DNA of 64,000 nucleotides, taken from NCBI RefSeq assembly GCF_918797505.1, contig NC_092800.1, positions 41,831,430 through 41,895,429 of the forward strand. The letters run 5' to 3'. The notes under the pieces were generated by a model that saw nothing but the letters and a program-made list of their open reading frames with translations, was not told the origin of the DNA and did not search any database. This document shows positions 1 through 10,039 of the stretch, in pieces (position 1 is the first letter of the stretch; every line of letters starts with the position of its first letter). Source of the stretch: Bemisia tabaci (Eukaryota; Arthropoda; Insecta; Hemiptera; Aleyrodidae). The translations under genes and the position numbers were made by a program.

Positions 1-24
1 CCACTGAATTTTTCTACGTGCTTA

Positions 25-362
25 CACGGAGAAAAAAACTTCGTGCATGGGACCCGAAGTTTAGGTCATATGGATCTCTGAAGTTTCCGGATTGAGCATC
101 TGAATACTTTAGGTTTATCTATCGAGGTTTGGATCACACATCAAAAACTTCAGTCCTTACATCTGAAGTACTTCAGGTGTGAGAACCGAAGTTTTTCGGA
201 TGTGAAACCCGAAGTACTTCAGATGTAAGAACTGAAGTTTCAGATGTGTGATCCGAACCTCGACAGCTAGACCTAATAAGTGTTCAGATGCTCAATCCGA
301 AAACTTCAGGGATCCATATGACCTAAACTTCGGGTCCCACGCACGAAGTTTTTTTCTCCGTG
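25..362. mobile_element. Foldback element, family A, copy 1
   Basis: A complete palindromic element. It starts CACGGAGAAAAAAACTTCGT and ends with the near reverse complement, so both arms (about 165 bp each) fold on each other. The arms carry small nested palindromes built on CTGAAGTACTTCAG and CCGAAGTTTTTCGG. It is flanked by the dinucleotide TA on both sides (23-24 and 363-364), consistent with a 2-bp target duplication. No coding capacity is visible. Two more copies lie at 14.3 and 18.0 kb. Confidence 0.8.
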
Positions 363-364
363 TA

Positions 365-787
365 GGATATTTGAAACTTTGAGCATGGACCAATATCCAG
401 CATTTTTACAGAGACTCCAAAAATCACCATGTCTAAATTTGACAACGTCGCCGGGAGAAGAAGAGACAAACAGCTTGGACGCGACTACGCGAGGCTCGTT
501 TCGATATTCATTTTATCTTCATCATCTGGAGCTCTTAACTCTTTGCTCTGCGCATGCGCGTCCGGCGCGGCGTCGGCGCTGCTGTCCTCCTCCTGCTCCC
601 GAACGGGCGCCGGAAGCCCCCGGGCTGATCGCTTCGATAACCGCCCGATTAACTCCGAGATCGATAATTTGCACACGCTCCACGGGAATCGTCCCGGCGG
701 AACATCGCCGGCAACGCCATCTAGCGAATTATTGCGGAAAGCTCACGGCGACCGTTGCACTTTCCTCGTTTCGATACCTGGAGCACG
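365..787. other. GC/CpG-rich single-copy island, no gene called
   Basis: Between a family A and a family D element. The stretch around 540-720 is clearly richer in G+C and CpG than its surroundings, with runs such as GCGCATGCGCG. Open frames exist on both strands (181 codons from 379 on plus; 63 codons at 485-676 on minus), but the plus frame runs straight into the family D repeat and neither shows a domain. It could be a promoter or a small exon; unproven. Confidence 0.3.
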
Positions 788-1040
788 CTGCCAAGCTTAG
801 GAAGAACGCCGTACGAACCTTCAAGCGTTGCCGAATTTCCTCTGACAAATCACGAATTCTCGGGAAAATTTGTGAATCTTCCTCCTCTGATTTTACAAAG
901 GACTTTGCTCGTAATTTGATCTAAAAAGTCTGGAAATTGCAAGGCAAAATATTCATGACTTTCTTCTAAGATAAATATTATATGAGAGGAAATTTGGCAA
1001 CATTAGAATGCCCATACGGTATTTTTACTTAGCACCGCAG
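788..1040. mobile_element. MITE, family D, copy a
   Basis: About 250 bp with long imperfect terminal inverted repeats (consensus end CTGCCGTGCTAAGGAAAAAC, extending to about 50 bp). The left end is slightly degenerate (CTGCCAAGCTTAGG). A perfect 4-bp target duplication CACG flanks it (784-787 and 1041-1044). No open frame of its own. Confidence 0.85.
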
Positions 1041-1177
1041 CACGGTCGTCGGTCGTGGATGGAGAGAGTTGGGGCATGGGCATTTATACGCCACCTGTGA
1101 AGTCATACGGCTTCCGTGGAAGGCTCTGGTAAAATGCATCTGGAAAGTTAGGCTTGATTATGCCTCTAATTATACTG

Positions 1178-1449
1178 GGCTGATTATTGAAATTAATAGA
1201 CAATACTATAGACACAGAAGGCAAAGGGAAGAGGGAGCTATCCTATTGGTTAGAACGGTTGGTTCTCATGGACTAAGTGGGAAATGATAAAAAAAACGAC
1301 GGTGTCTCTCGCAGGTTGCCGTTAGTTACTCTGTCTATTACCTCCATTGTCCATTACAACCACCCGTTTCCACCAATAGGATCGCTCTTTTTTCAGTTTG
1401 TTTTATTTGTCCATCGCCTAGTCTATCAATTTCAATTGTCATTCTGCAG
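1178..1449. repeat. Palindromic MITE, family R, copy 1
   Basis: The left arm reads GGGCTGATTATTGAAATTAA and the right arm ends CTATCAATTTCAATTG; both share the GATAGACAAAG block and the CCTATTGGTT/ACCAATAGGATCG block typical of this family. Other copies are at 13.6, 30.4 and 57.0-57.8 kb. Confidence 0.75.
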
Positions 1450-1486
1450 GATGTCTATACAGTATCATGGAAAACTAGGAGGTACA

Positions 1487-1712
1487 GATACACCCAACCG
1501 AAACTTGGATGAAAGCATAAGGTGGAAGAAACCACGGGTGTCACTACCGCGGTGGATGAACTCATGGAGCGAACTTCTCAAAGCGCAATAACTCTATTAA
1601 TATTGAACGTATTGAGAGTTGCTGTTTCGAGAGATCTTGTTATTTCTAGCTAATCTACAAAGATCAAGCATCAAGGCACAGTTCTGTAACCAGCGCAACT
1701 GACACATTGCAC
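1487..1712. repeat. Family V palindrome, single right arm
   Basis: Similar to the right arm of the full V palindrome at 29504-30374: shared blocks include GAAACTTGGATGA, GGTGTCACTACCG, TTAATATTGAACGTA and CTGATCTACAAA-like sequence. Only one arm is present, so this is a broken copy. It lies next to a family R element, as the complete V copy does. Confidence 0.65.
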
Positions 1713-1862
1713 GTAAAACTGACCTCCTGAATACAACCAGGGGCTTCTCTCTTTTGTGGATGCATCAAAGATAGATTTTCCTGGTCGAGCCTACGCAAAA
1801 CCAAAATTATCTCACCCTGTCGGATAAGAGGATCGAGCCTAAGCTGTTGATTCTACGCACGG

Positions 1863-2254
1863 TACTAAAAAAAAAATCTCGGTGTATTTACTAAGAAAAG
1901 GGTAAAATTACCAAGACTTTAGGGTTCTATCTGATCCAAGTTTTTTCTTGGTAAAATTACCATTTATGGAATTGGTAATTTTACCGAGAAATCTCGGTAA
2001 GTTTACTGGACCTTGGTAAAAACGCCAATATTTTTTATCGACTGTGGTAGAATCACCGAGATAAAAAGGCACAGTTACCGGGAATTGATTACCAATAAAA
2101 GTGGTATTCTTACCTGAAAAAAACAGTAAAAATACCGATTTTTAGGTAAGCTTACCAGTCAGTCTTGGTAAAATTACCTATAATTGGTAAAAATAATGAG
2201 ATGGTAAAGGTACCAACGGACCTTGGTAAAAACGCCGAGTATTTGTTTTCAGTG
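1863..2254. mobile_element. CACTG-ended foldback element, family C, copy 1
   Basis: About 390 bp. The terminal CACTG has mutated to TACTA on the left; the right end is intact TTTTCAGTG. The body is an irregular series of TTGGTAAAATTACC-like short palindromes (GGTAA/TTACC units). Flanked by GG on both sides (1861-1862 and 2255-2256), a 2-bp target duplication. Copies 2 and 3 are at 34.6 and 44.1 kb. Confidence 0.8.
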
Positions 2255-2759
2255 GGTGACGGTTTGCGTATTGATTCTCGAAACTCAGCCCCATCGGCAG
2301 CGACAAAATATGCAAGGAGCGTCAACCGACAATAGAAGTTTCCAGGATTCCGCAAATTTTTGAGACGAGGCCTCCTAGCGATGGGCGACGGGTGACGGCG
2401 CCAATGAAAAGGTGAAACGGAGGAACATTACTCACGGCATCAAAGTGCATGTGTAATTAGCAGAAGTCGCAGATTGCGAAGAGGAGCAGAACTGCGTGGA
2501 TTTATGAACTGGATTCGCGGTGACTCGAACGCAAGGATAAGAACGTAGACGGTGCCTCTCACCGAACCGAACGCCTCGCGGTTCGATGTTCTCATAGCGC
2601 CGGACCGCACACTAAGTAACTTTTAAAACAGTGCTGGCCATTTACTGAAATATACTAATGATGATGCTTGTGCTTCCAACGGGATTAACAGACATTGATT
2701 TGGACATCTAATACTATATGGTTAGAGGGAAAAAGCAAAAGAAGTGGTCGTAGACACAT
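2255..2759. other. Non-repetitive stretch, nothing recognised
   Basis: Moderate GC up to about 2600 (several CpG), then AT-rich. A 67-codon minus frame at 2152-2355 straddles the end of the family C element and is not credible. No inverted repeat or RNA-like structure seen. Confidence 0.4.
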
Positions 2760-2967
2760 CACTGAAAAATTAAAATTCTTGAGATATTATTTTGCCTTAA
2801 AGTATCATTTCTTCTCGACATTTGGTTTTTTTTAAGTTGAATAATCGTTGTTAATTTTAAAAAAAGATAAAAACAACAGTTCTTTAGCTCAAAAAACCAG
2901 ATTTTTTCGACAAGAGACGACGCTGTAAGTCAAAAGAATATCTCCAGAATATTTCTTTTTCTCAGTG
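2760..2967. repeat. CACTG-ended TIR element, family Z
   Basis: Left end CACTGAAAAATTAAAATTCT, right end the imperfect reverse complement (ATTTCTTTTTCTCAGTG). Terminal repeats are about 35 bp including the shared GAGATATT block. Interior is A/T-rich with no coding. The flanks read AT on the left and TA on the right, so no clean target duplication. The ends resemble families B and C. Confidence 0.6.
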
Positions 2968-3263
2968 TATGGCCTGCACGGAGCAAAAGTAATCTTAGAT
3001 TGCATGTCCTACTTACTTTTAAAGTCGTAAATGCAGTATTACTATCGTGATAACAAACCTTCCGGTTTCAGTGATAAAATGTTATCCAGGTGCACATTGT
3101 TATCGGGACTGAATTACATGGTACCGCGAGAATTACATTGTAACTACGACTATAGAAAAGCAAATAGGCCCTAGAACCTACTATGAGCAGTGCAAGAGTA
3201 CTGATCATTTTTTCTTTGTGTATGTGTTGTGTTTTAATAGAGCAGATTTCTCTAGTAGGCTCG

Positions 3264-3641
3264 GACCACCGCCAAATGTTTTAAGTTTGAAAATATTTCT
3301 TTATTATGCTTTAATGAATAATTATTCTGAAATAGGATTGAATTACCGCCTCATTTTTTAAGTTCGAAGATCTTCCTTCCAATACACTGGAAAAAAAACA
3401 CATTGGATCTAGAGTCCAGACTCTTAAAAACATCGACAAGAGAAAATACTCTTGATTCAATCAGATTTAGCTTAAATGAAGAACCAAGCCTCTTAATTTG
3501 AGCGGATTTCCTTTTGATTTAAGCTTAAATCTGATTGAATCAAGATTCCTTTTTCTTGTCAATGTTTTCAAGAGTCTGGACTCTAGATCCCAATGTGTTT
3601 TTTTTCCCAGTGTACTTCAATAAATAATTATTCTAAAATAG
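3264..3641 (+). repeat. Tandem duplication of a ~75-bp unit, second copy interrupted
   Basis: The first unit (from about 3264 to 3336) ends with AATGAATAATTATTCTGAAA. The second begins about 3341 (ACCGCCTCATTTTTTAAGTT), is broken by the family B element at 3385, and resumes at 3613, ending with AATAAATAATTATTCTAAAA. The first unit therefore shows the unoccupied state of the insertion site. Confidence 0.7.
3385..3612. mobile_element. CACTGG foldback element, family B, copy 1
   Basis: A complete element of 228 bp. It begins CACTGGAAAAAAAACACATT and ends with the reverse complement. Both arms carry TCTAGAGTCCAGACTCTT and a CAAGA(A) run, then AATCAGATTTAAGCTTAAAT. Flanked by TA on both sides (3383-3384, 3613-3614). 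It interrupts the second unit of a tandem duplication, so the insertion point is precisely defined. No protein encoded. Confidence 0.9.
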
Positions 3642-4047
3642 GGTATCCATCCAAGCCTAGTTTTTGAACGATATCACAAATTACATTATTTAGTAGTACA
3701 TACAATGTTTCTTAAATAATTGAGAAACAGTGGTTCCTCATTGCAAAATGAAGTCTATACAGGTTTGCGATGGCACTATTGATTATTGACGAGTTCGAGG
3801 CCGCATCGCCGCTGGTTGGCGCGAATTTCAACGTGTGAACATGGGGGCCGGCCAAGTTTTTAATCGGCCGCCGTTAAGGTGGGCCAAGGCGATGGGCGTG
3901 ATGGTTCTGACGAGCGCCCGGTACCGCCTCCATCGCTCGTAATAGAATAATCCGTCATTAGTTCCGCTTTGCAAATTTTGCGCGCCGCGAATTTTTCCGC
4001 GAAAAACCGTGAGAATCCGCGAGGCAAAGGAGGGGCCGCCGACAGCT
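3642..4047. other. Single-copy stretch, GC rising to the right
   Basis: AT-rich until about 3780, then moderately GC-rich with CpG (GGGGGCCGGCC, GCGCGCCGCGAA) up to the family D element. The minus frame at 3860-4081 ends in the family D TIR and shows no domain. No structure seen. Confidence 0.35.
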
Positions 4048-4300
4048 CTGCCGTGCTAAGTGAGAACCCCGTATGAGCCATCAGATGTTGCCATATTTCC
4101 TTCGAAAACCGACGAAATTTCAGGAAAATTCGTGAATATTTCTCCTCCGATTTTTCGGAAGATTTTGCTTGAAATTTGATCTAAAAAGTCTAAAAATTTC
4201 AAGGAAAAGTATGCACAACTTTCTTCCAGGATGGATATTTTCTGAGAGGAAATTTGGCAACACTCGAATGCTCGTACGACGTTTTTCCTTGCCATGGCAG
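4048..4300. mobile_element. MITE, family D, copy b
   Basis: Full-length: left CTGCCGTGCTAAGTGAGAAC, right end TTCCTTGCCATGGCAG. Internal blocks GTTGCCATATTTCC and GGAAATTTGGCAAC are the inner parts of the TIR. The flanking tetranucleotides AGCT and CGTT do not match, so the target duplication has decayed. Frames at 4056-4331 (minus) and 4169-4411 (plus) are repeat translation. Confidence 0.8.
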
Positions 4301-4627
4301 CGTTGCGGTCTCTTCTTTGCGCCGATAACATCGAAACACTTCGGGACTGGGTCTCTGGGTTGTGCTTCGATTTTTACACTGATTTTGAACCAGTGTGGGT
4401 GGGAATATTGAAGAGGATACTGGAAAGACTCAGTAGGAAAATGAGATTTTTAGAAAGAAACCAAGTCACATTCAATTATAAAAGAGGAAACGATGTTTTA
4501 GGTTTTTTCTTCCCACGCCACTCATCGGCCGCTGGATTAGGTATAAATTAAAAATCTATCCGGTAAGAAAACGCAAACGACATTTTGTGATAGTAAGTTT
4601 AATACAACACAAAGTAACCAAAGTAAT
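4301..4627. other. AT-rich single-copy stretch, nothing recognised
   Basis: No inverted repeat, no credible frame. An 85-codon plus frame (4294-4551) starts in the family D end and has no domain. Confidence 0.4.
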
Positions 4628-4806
4628 ATTTTTTGGTTAGTGTTTCTTTCCATTAATAATCAGCATAAAGCTGAAAAGCTCAATACAGAGGAAAAAAGCT
4701 CTTATAAGCACACTTTTTCCTCGAAGAGATGTGCTGTTTAGTGCAACACTAGTTTCGACCATTCAGGAGGGCAACTGCAGACGCGTTTCGGGTCTGATTG
4801 GACCAT
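4628..4806. repeat. Family H palindrome, solo arm (copy 2)
   Basis: Matches the left arm of the complete H element at 28448: shared CAGCATAAAGCTGAAAA, CTCAATACAGAGG, CAAAGAGAT-like, GCTGTTTGGTGCAACACTAG-like and CTGCAGACGCGTTTCGG blocks. The opposite arm is absent. Confidence 0.7.
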
Positions 4807-4984
4807 CACTGGAAAAAAAAGTTTTCAACTTATTTTTCAACTTGTCTAGGAGCGCAAAATTACCTGACGGGGCAATTTTAGTATGTTATTCCTCATAATA
4901 CACCTAAAAACATAATCCAAGGTTTTGTTAAGATGATAAAGTCGAAGGTTTATGCATAAATTTTGAGATTCTAGGTCTGATTTT

Positions 4985-5260
4985 TTGTTAAGTGAACGAG
5001 GAGGAGTGAAACGAGCCGTCTCTCAGCGGGATCACGGCCGCCGTAATTACGGACAAAATTAAGGGCCCTCAAAGAGGTTGGAATCCTAATTATTGTTTAA
5101 CGATCGGCCAGGCTGCGAAGTAATTTGCCTCATCTCCGCTCTCAGCGTCATGCAAAGGTCGAGTAAATATTGTTGACCCTCCATACTGCTGTGACCGCGA
5201 CATTTCCCGGAAAATTAAACCACTCCCCGGTTATATAAGTAGAGTAATGACTTATTTCTC
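4985..5260. other. GC-richer island with homeodomain/forkhead-like motifs
   Basis: Between AT-rich flanks this stretch has CGGCCGCCGTAATTACGG, CCTAATTATTGTTTAACGA and GTAAATATTGTTGACCC. TAATTA and TGTTTAA/TAAATATTG resemble binding sites of homeodomain and forkhead factors. That resemblance is weak evidence; no open frame supports an exon here. Candidate cis-regulatory or conserved non-coding element. Confidence 0.3.
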
Positions 5261-6451
5261 ACTTTCCTGCTATTCTCCCTCTTCTCTTAGTTCACTTTAA
5301 AATAGAAAAATCGCCTGCTTTGCTCCGCAGAGTTAGTTAATGCCTAATGTCAGCGGCGCCGGGACCATCGTGTTGCTTAGAACGATATTAGGGTGCTAAG
5401 CTCCCTGGGTATTTAAAACGATCGATTTCCAAAAATTGTTGGTCCGAGAGGCTGATAGGCTGATCCTCTTCTGAAGCTTAAATAACGCATATAAACCGCA
5501 CGTCAAATGGAAGTTAAGATGTACAAATGACGTCATCTGTATTTTTGTCATTAAACCAGGTTTTATTTCGAACACCATGCTGCAAACCGAGAACAAAACC
5601 CGCGGCAACGCACGACGACTTCAACACGATCCATGTCGAAGAATCAGTAACGTTAAATCCCTACGTTACGGAATTTTATGAAAAATTAATAAAACTTTCA
5701 GTATTTAGTATTGGATTCGAGCATTAAACGAAAAATAATTAAGATTCCGCCGGGTAGCTAATTTCAAGCAACACGGCCATGCTTATTTCAAGCTATACGT
5801 TTCTTGGCGGCAAATTTAAGATTTTTTCCAGTTTGCTTCAAGCTGATTTTGATTTGTTTCAAGCTACTTTTTTCCAGTGCAAAGACTTGATCATTGTGTA
5901 ACCTGATTTTAGCTTCCTTTATATTTTGGACAGTTTCCTTCATCCGGACAGTGACTTGAGGTAAAACTATGGAAGATGTTGAATCTCGCTTCGAAACGTG
6001 AAAGTCTCGGCTTCATAGAGACTACATATATAACGCGACCGAATGATTTATTCTTTGTCAGAAATAAATTATTTGGTTTGTGGTTTTTCATTGTGCTTCT
6101 CATTTTGTTCGTGTGCTATCGGATCCGTTTTTGCGGGTTGTGGTCTAGCTACTGATTGTTATGTATCGAGCGTATGCTTCGCAATCGATGCTCCAGTAAT
6201 CTCTGGTGGAAAAAATTGTGCGGTGCCTACATCATTTTCACCTCTTGGATGAGAGAGCTTTCGACTTTCAAAGCCTCGAAATCAATATGATGATGTCTGT
6301 GGTGTGAAAATGCTTTATTCAAACAGTGATATAAATCTTAGATAATACAATGATTCACAAAACGGAGGTGTCACGGCTTCGTGTCAGGTTAATTCAAACA
6401 TTTTTATTAAAATATGGAGAAATTCCTATGTATGAAAACTTACAATTAGTT
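5261..6451. other. Low-complexity to single-copy stretch
   Basis: Mostly AT-rich. At 5760-5879 a block rich in TTTCAAGCTA ends in TTTTTTCCAGTG, which looks like the end of another CACTGG-type element with no clear partner (the nearest CACTGGAAAAAAAA is at 4807). Open frames of 60-70 codons are present on both strands but none is recognisable. Confidence 0.35.
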
Positions 6452-7023
6452 GTTACAAAACGTGACAAATATTTATAAAACCTTTTCCAAGCGACATTAA
6501 TCTCAATAAGCCGCATAGTTGTGCCGACAGAAACTGGAGAAAATGAATAAAAAAGGAAAAAAAAAACCAAAAAACACGCAATCATTGGTTTCAACCCATT
6601 TGTACATCGATCTTTTAGAGTCAAATACGTCAAATTGTGAGCGTTTGGTTGCGCGAACACCTCGCTGCAGCACAATAAAAGCACTAAATGTAAAGGAAAA
6701 AATTAAAGTGCTATGGAAATCATTAAATTTGACACGGAACCACCAATATTTAAAAAACACACATTATGTTATTAATCTCCTTTGATAAATGGATACATAT
6801 TTTTTCCCCATCAATTTAAATGAGAATAATCAATGCAGAGTGTGCAACAATTTCAAAATCATGAGTTAAAAAACGCTGACTATGCGAGTATAAATAGTAT
6901 GAAAGCCTAACGGAGCGGAGCGGCGTGCTGCCAGCGCGAGAGGCTCACTGGCGCCTACAAACCTAAGTGGATACTTCACTCATTGCACAATGCTTGAAGT
7001 ATCCACTTAGGTTTGTAGGCGCC
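6452..7023 (-). repeat. Family Q repeat, copy 1 (inverted partner of 60.4-61.0 kb)
   Basis: About 570 bp, closely similar in reverse orientation to 60411-60993. One end is a palindrome around GGCGCCTACAAACCTAAGTG. A minus-strand frame of 85 codons (6503-6760) is matched by an 88-codon frame in the other copy. Over the first 57 codons I count five replacement and four silent differences, after which the frames diverge by indels. This is not evidence of selection on a protein. The upstream part contains GCGCGAGAGGCTCACTGG. Confidence 0.7.
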
Positions 7024-7119
7024 AATGCGCGTTTCGCGTTTTTGTTCGCGTTTGTTCTGTTCGGTTTGAATGCTCGGTTGTATGAACCGAGGATACGGTT
7101 CCCAGAACAGAGAGAGTAG

Positions 7120-7164
7120 TCACATGAACCGAATGACACGGCCGATATTGAACACCGTACATTC
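7120..7164. repeat. Short inverted repeat
   Basis: CACATGAACCGAATG is followed about 15 bp later by CATTCGGTTCATATGAC. The surrounding 7060-7190 contains further CGGTT/GAACCG words. Possibly the centre of a small decayed palindrome. Confidence 0.4.
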
Positions 7165-7286
7165 GGTTCATATGACTAATGTTTCCTTCTCAGTGTGGCT
7201 TTGAAGAAAAAGTGCTGAGCATAACATTCCCGACTCTCAAGAAATAAGCCATCCTCAGGGAAGCTTCAACCGAGAGAACTCTCATA

Positions 7287-7531
7287 CTGAGGAAAAAGGT
7301 CTTATGAACATTCGAGAGTTGCCAAATTTCCTTCCATAAAATGTTTATTTTTGAGGCAAGTTATGAATATTTTTCCTCGAAATTTTTAGGAACTTCAGGT
7401 GAAATTGCGAACAAAATTATATGAAACATTGGAAGAAAAATATTCATATGTTTACCAGGAAATTTGTGTTATATCAATGGATATTTGGCAACGTCTGAAG
7501 GTTCATACGACGTTTTTGCTTAGCACGGCGG
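7287..7531. mobile_element. MITE, family D, copy c
   Basis: The left end is degenerate (CTGAGGAAAAAGGTCTTATG); the right end is intact (TTGCTTAGCACGG). Inner TIR blocks GAGAGTTGCCAAATTTCC and ATATTTGGCAACG are present. No target duplication is evident. The 127-codon plus frame 7399-7782 runs out of this copy into the next and is not a gene. Confidence 0.75.
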
Positions 7532-7721
7532 AGAAGAGCTTGAGGACGGAGCCCGATCGCTTACTCCGCAATCCACGTTTCGTAACATGCGGCCACACTC
7601 GGGCCATAAATCTCGGGCGCAAAAAATATGTCCGGCCGTTTCCGGAGAAAGGGCGTCCGCACAAATCGGACGTTCCTTCCGACGAGCGTGCAGCTTCTTC
7701 GAATGCGTTCATTCACTTATT

Positions 7722-8479
7722 CTGCCGTGCTATAGAAGAACGCCGTATAAACATTCGGGAGTTGCCAAATATCCTTCAGTAAAATGTTTATTTTTGAGGA
7801 AAGTTATGAATATTTTTCCTTGAAATTTTCAGAGTCTTCAGGTAAAATTGCTAACTAAATGGAGATGTTGCATATGTGAGGAATTTGCGATTTGACTGTT
7901 GATTCTCATGTAAGACTTCGCGAGAAACACGATGGTGCCACTTGTTTTCTCTGAACTCAACTCCCAAGCTCAAAAAAAGCTCTCAAGTTGAGGCCAAAAT
8001 GGAGAGGATATCCCACGCTACCCTGAGAGTCCACCTCTACATCAAAACAAACTCTCCATGCAAAGATAGCAAGGAAATACATTAGCAGGGTCGCCGTGTT
8101 TTCAGTTTTGGAGTCCCCAAATAAAGTGGCAGCCCTGTCAATGTATTTGCTCCCTATCTTTGCATAGAGAGTTTGCACTGATGTAGAGGTGGACTCTCAG
8201 GATAGCGTGGGATATCCCCTCCAGTTTTGGCCTCAACTTGAGAGCTTTTTTTGAGCTTGGGAGTTGAGTTCAGAGAAAACCAGTAGCACCATCGTGTTTC
8301 TCGCGAACAATTACATAAGAATCAACAGTCAAATCGCAAATTCCTCACACATGCAACATCTCCATTATCTGAAAAATCGGAATGAAAAGATTCATAAGTT
8401 TACCGGGAAATTCGTGTTTTATCAAAGGAAATTTAGCAACGCCTGAAGGTTAATACGGCGTTCTTCCTTAGCGCGGCAG
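7722..8479. mobile_element. MITE, family D, copy d, split by family E
   Basis: The left half (7722-7860) and right half (8364-8479) join to one ordinary family D element once the family E palindrome is removed. The outer ends are CTGCCGTGCTATAG and TAGCGCGGCAG, flanked by TATT on both sides (7718-7721 and 8480-8483), a perfect 4-bp target duplication. Confidence 0.85.
7861..8363. mobile_element. Long palindrome, family E, copy 1 (nested in D)
   Basis: 503 bp, nearly a perfect inverted repeat: GGAGATGTTGCATATGTGAG at the left and its complement at the right, with both arms carrying CTCCCAAGCTCAAAAAAAGC and a CAAGTTGAGGCCAAAA(C/T)-type block. Flanked by AT on both sides (7859-7860, 8364-8365). 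The unoccupied sequence AACTAAATTATC is seen in D copy n at 54.5 kb. Confidence 0.85.
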
Positions 8480-8946
8480 TATTCTGCGAAGTAAGCATGG
8501 GAAAACACCCGGTGCAGCCTGGTGGGAGCTTAAGCTTGCAACCAACAGGTGCCGAACCGAGCCCCCCTTCACCCCCCTTGTTCATACAACGCGGTTGCCC
8601 CCCGCGGATCGGTGAAAGTGAAAGGAGGTCGAAGGCGCGGGTAATGCCCATACGAGCATACGTGCTCGGAGCATCTTGTTCGGAAAAAGGTCACGGGTCA
8701 CCGGCTGACCAACCGGTCCGGGGTCCGGGCTTACGACTTAATTAAAACGCGGGACCTTTGCCTCCCGACACCCTTGTCTTCGTACCCGGACAAATTTTTT
8801 TTAGAGGCCCCGCCCTGCTTGTAAGGACGTTGCGATCGGATGAGGTAAGCAGTCGCTACGTAAATATTAATCGAGAGCGCGTTTAGGAAAAGAGATCTAA
8901 CAACTTTGGGGGATAATAGGCCTCGCTTGAATAAAAAAAAAAAATA
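8480..8946. other. GC-rich single-copy island
   Basis: From about 8500 to 8760 the stretch is rich in C and CpG (GTTGCCCCCCGCGGATCGG, CGGTCCGGGGTCCGGGC). Frames of 60-90 codons exist on both strands; none has a recognisable domain or a convincing splice context. The right edge is A-rich and merges into a decayed family B element. Confidence 0.3.
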
Positions 8947-9150
8947 AAAAAAAAAACACATTGGTCTAGGGTCAGACTCTTGAAACATTGACAAGAAAAA
9001 GTACTCTTGATTCGATGGATTTTTGCTTGAATCAAATCAAAATCCTCTCAATTAGAGCTACGTTCTTGATTTAACGAGATCCAGATGAATCATGTACTTT
9101 TCTGTCGATTTTTTAGAGTCTGGACTCTACGATCCAATGTGTTTGTTGTT
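8947..9150. repeat. Family B element, degenerate copy 2
   Basis: The CACTGG ends are lost (left merges with an A-run, right ends CCAATGTGTTTGTTG), but the arm signatures TCTAGGGTCAGACTCTTG, ACTCTTGATTCGAT and GAGTCTGGACTCTACGATCC remain in order. An older copy than the others. Confidence 0.75.
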
Positions 9151-9367
9151 ACGCGTGATGCTTGTTACCTAGAGGTAGGATCTTACTTCAGAAGTTTCCA
9201 AATATTTTGGTTCCATGAAATCCTTAGAATTTGTGCAGAGCTTTGAACGAAAGCAGAATATCAAGGGAAACACACTTAAAAACAAACCACTCGTATAAAT
9301 CCACCTCAAATGATACTCGAGATGGTTCTGAGTTATTAATTCGGTGTGGCTTTGAGGCAAGCCTATT

Positions 9368-9620
9368 CTCCCGTCCTAAGGAAGAACGCCGAATGAACAT
9401 TCGAGAGTTGCCAAATTTCCGTCGATGAAATGTTTATTTTTGGGGGAAGCTATGAACATTTTTCCTTGAAATTTTCAGGAACTTTTGGTCAACTTACAAA
9501 CAAAATTATCTGAGAAATTGGCAGAAAAATATTCAAAAATGTTCCTGAATATTAGTGATTTACCAGAGGAAATTTGGCAACGCCTGAAGGTTCATACGGC
9601 GTTTTTCCTCAGCACGGTAG
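9368..9620. mobile_element. MITE, family D, copy e
   Basis: Full-length 253 bp. Ends CTCCCGTCCTAAGGAAGAAC and TTTTTCCTCAGCACGGTAG. Flanked by TATT on both sides (9364-9367, 9621-9624), a perfect 4-bp target duplication. Confidence 0.85.
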
Positions 9621-10039
9621 TATTAGGCACCCTTAATTTCAACGGATCTTCCAGAGTTACCGAGGAAGCCCTTCAGAGGTTGAGATGATCCCCATGACAG
9701 TAAATTAATAAATCAGAGGAAAACAGAGAAATAAGTCAAGACGAGTGGAGGCGGAAAAATACAAAAATATAGAAATTCACCCCGGGATCGTGATCTGGGG
9801 AATTCATTATGCAGGGAATCAAACAAGTGTAGGAGTGCTCCTTTGAACGGATGCGGGAGGAAGAGAAGGACGGAGACGGATGCCCCCTTAATTATTCAGA
9901 GCCTTTTTTTCCGGATTCGCTTTGATCCACCAACAAGAAGCCCCGCCGATGCCACGTTGCATCCGTCCTTTGATACAGCCTTTGATACCACGTGGGTATG
10001 ATGTAATCGATTGGGAATTCGTTGCTCGGCTGACACGAG
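9621..10039. other. Single-copy stretch, nothing recognised
   Basis: Mixed composition, no inverted repeat longer than a few bases. Frames on either strand cross into the neighbouring family B element. Confidence 0.4.

Noticed and set aside
379..924. 181-codon plus frame, the longest in the window
   Set aside because: Its second half is inside MITE D copy a and its first half is a CpG-rich stretch where long frames arise easily; no domain.
6503..6760. Conserved protein in family Q repeat
   Set aside because: Replacement and silent differences are about equal in number (5 versus 4 over 57 codons), and the two frames diverge by indels; this is nucleotide similarity of a repeat.
7399..7782. 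127-codon plus frame
   Set aside because: Formed by joining two neighbouring family D copies.
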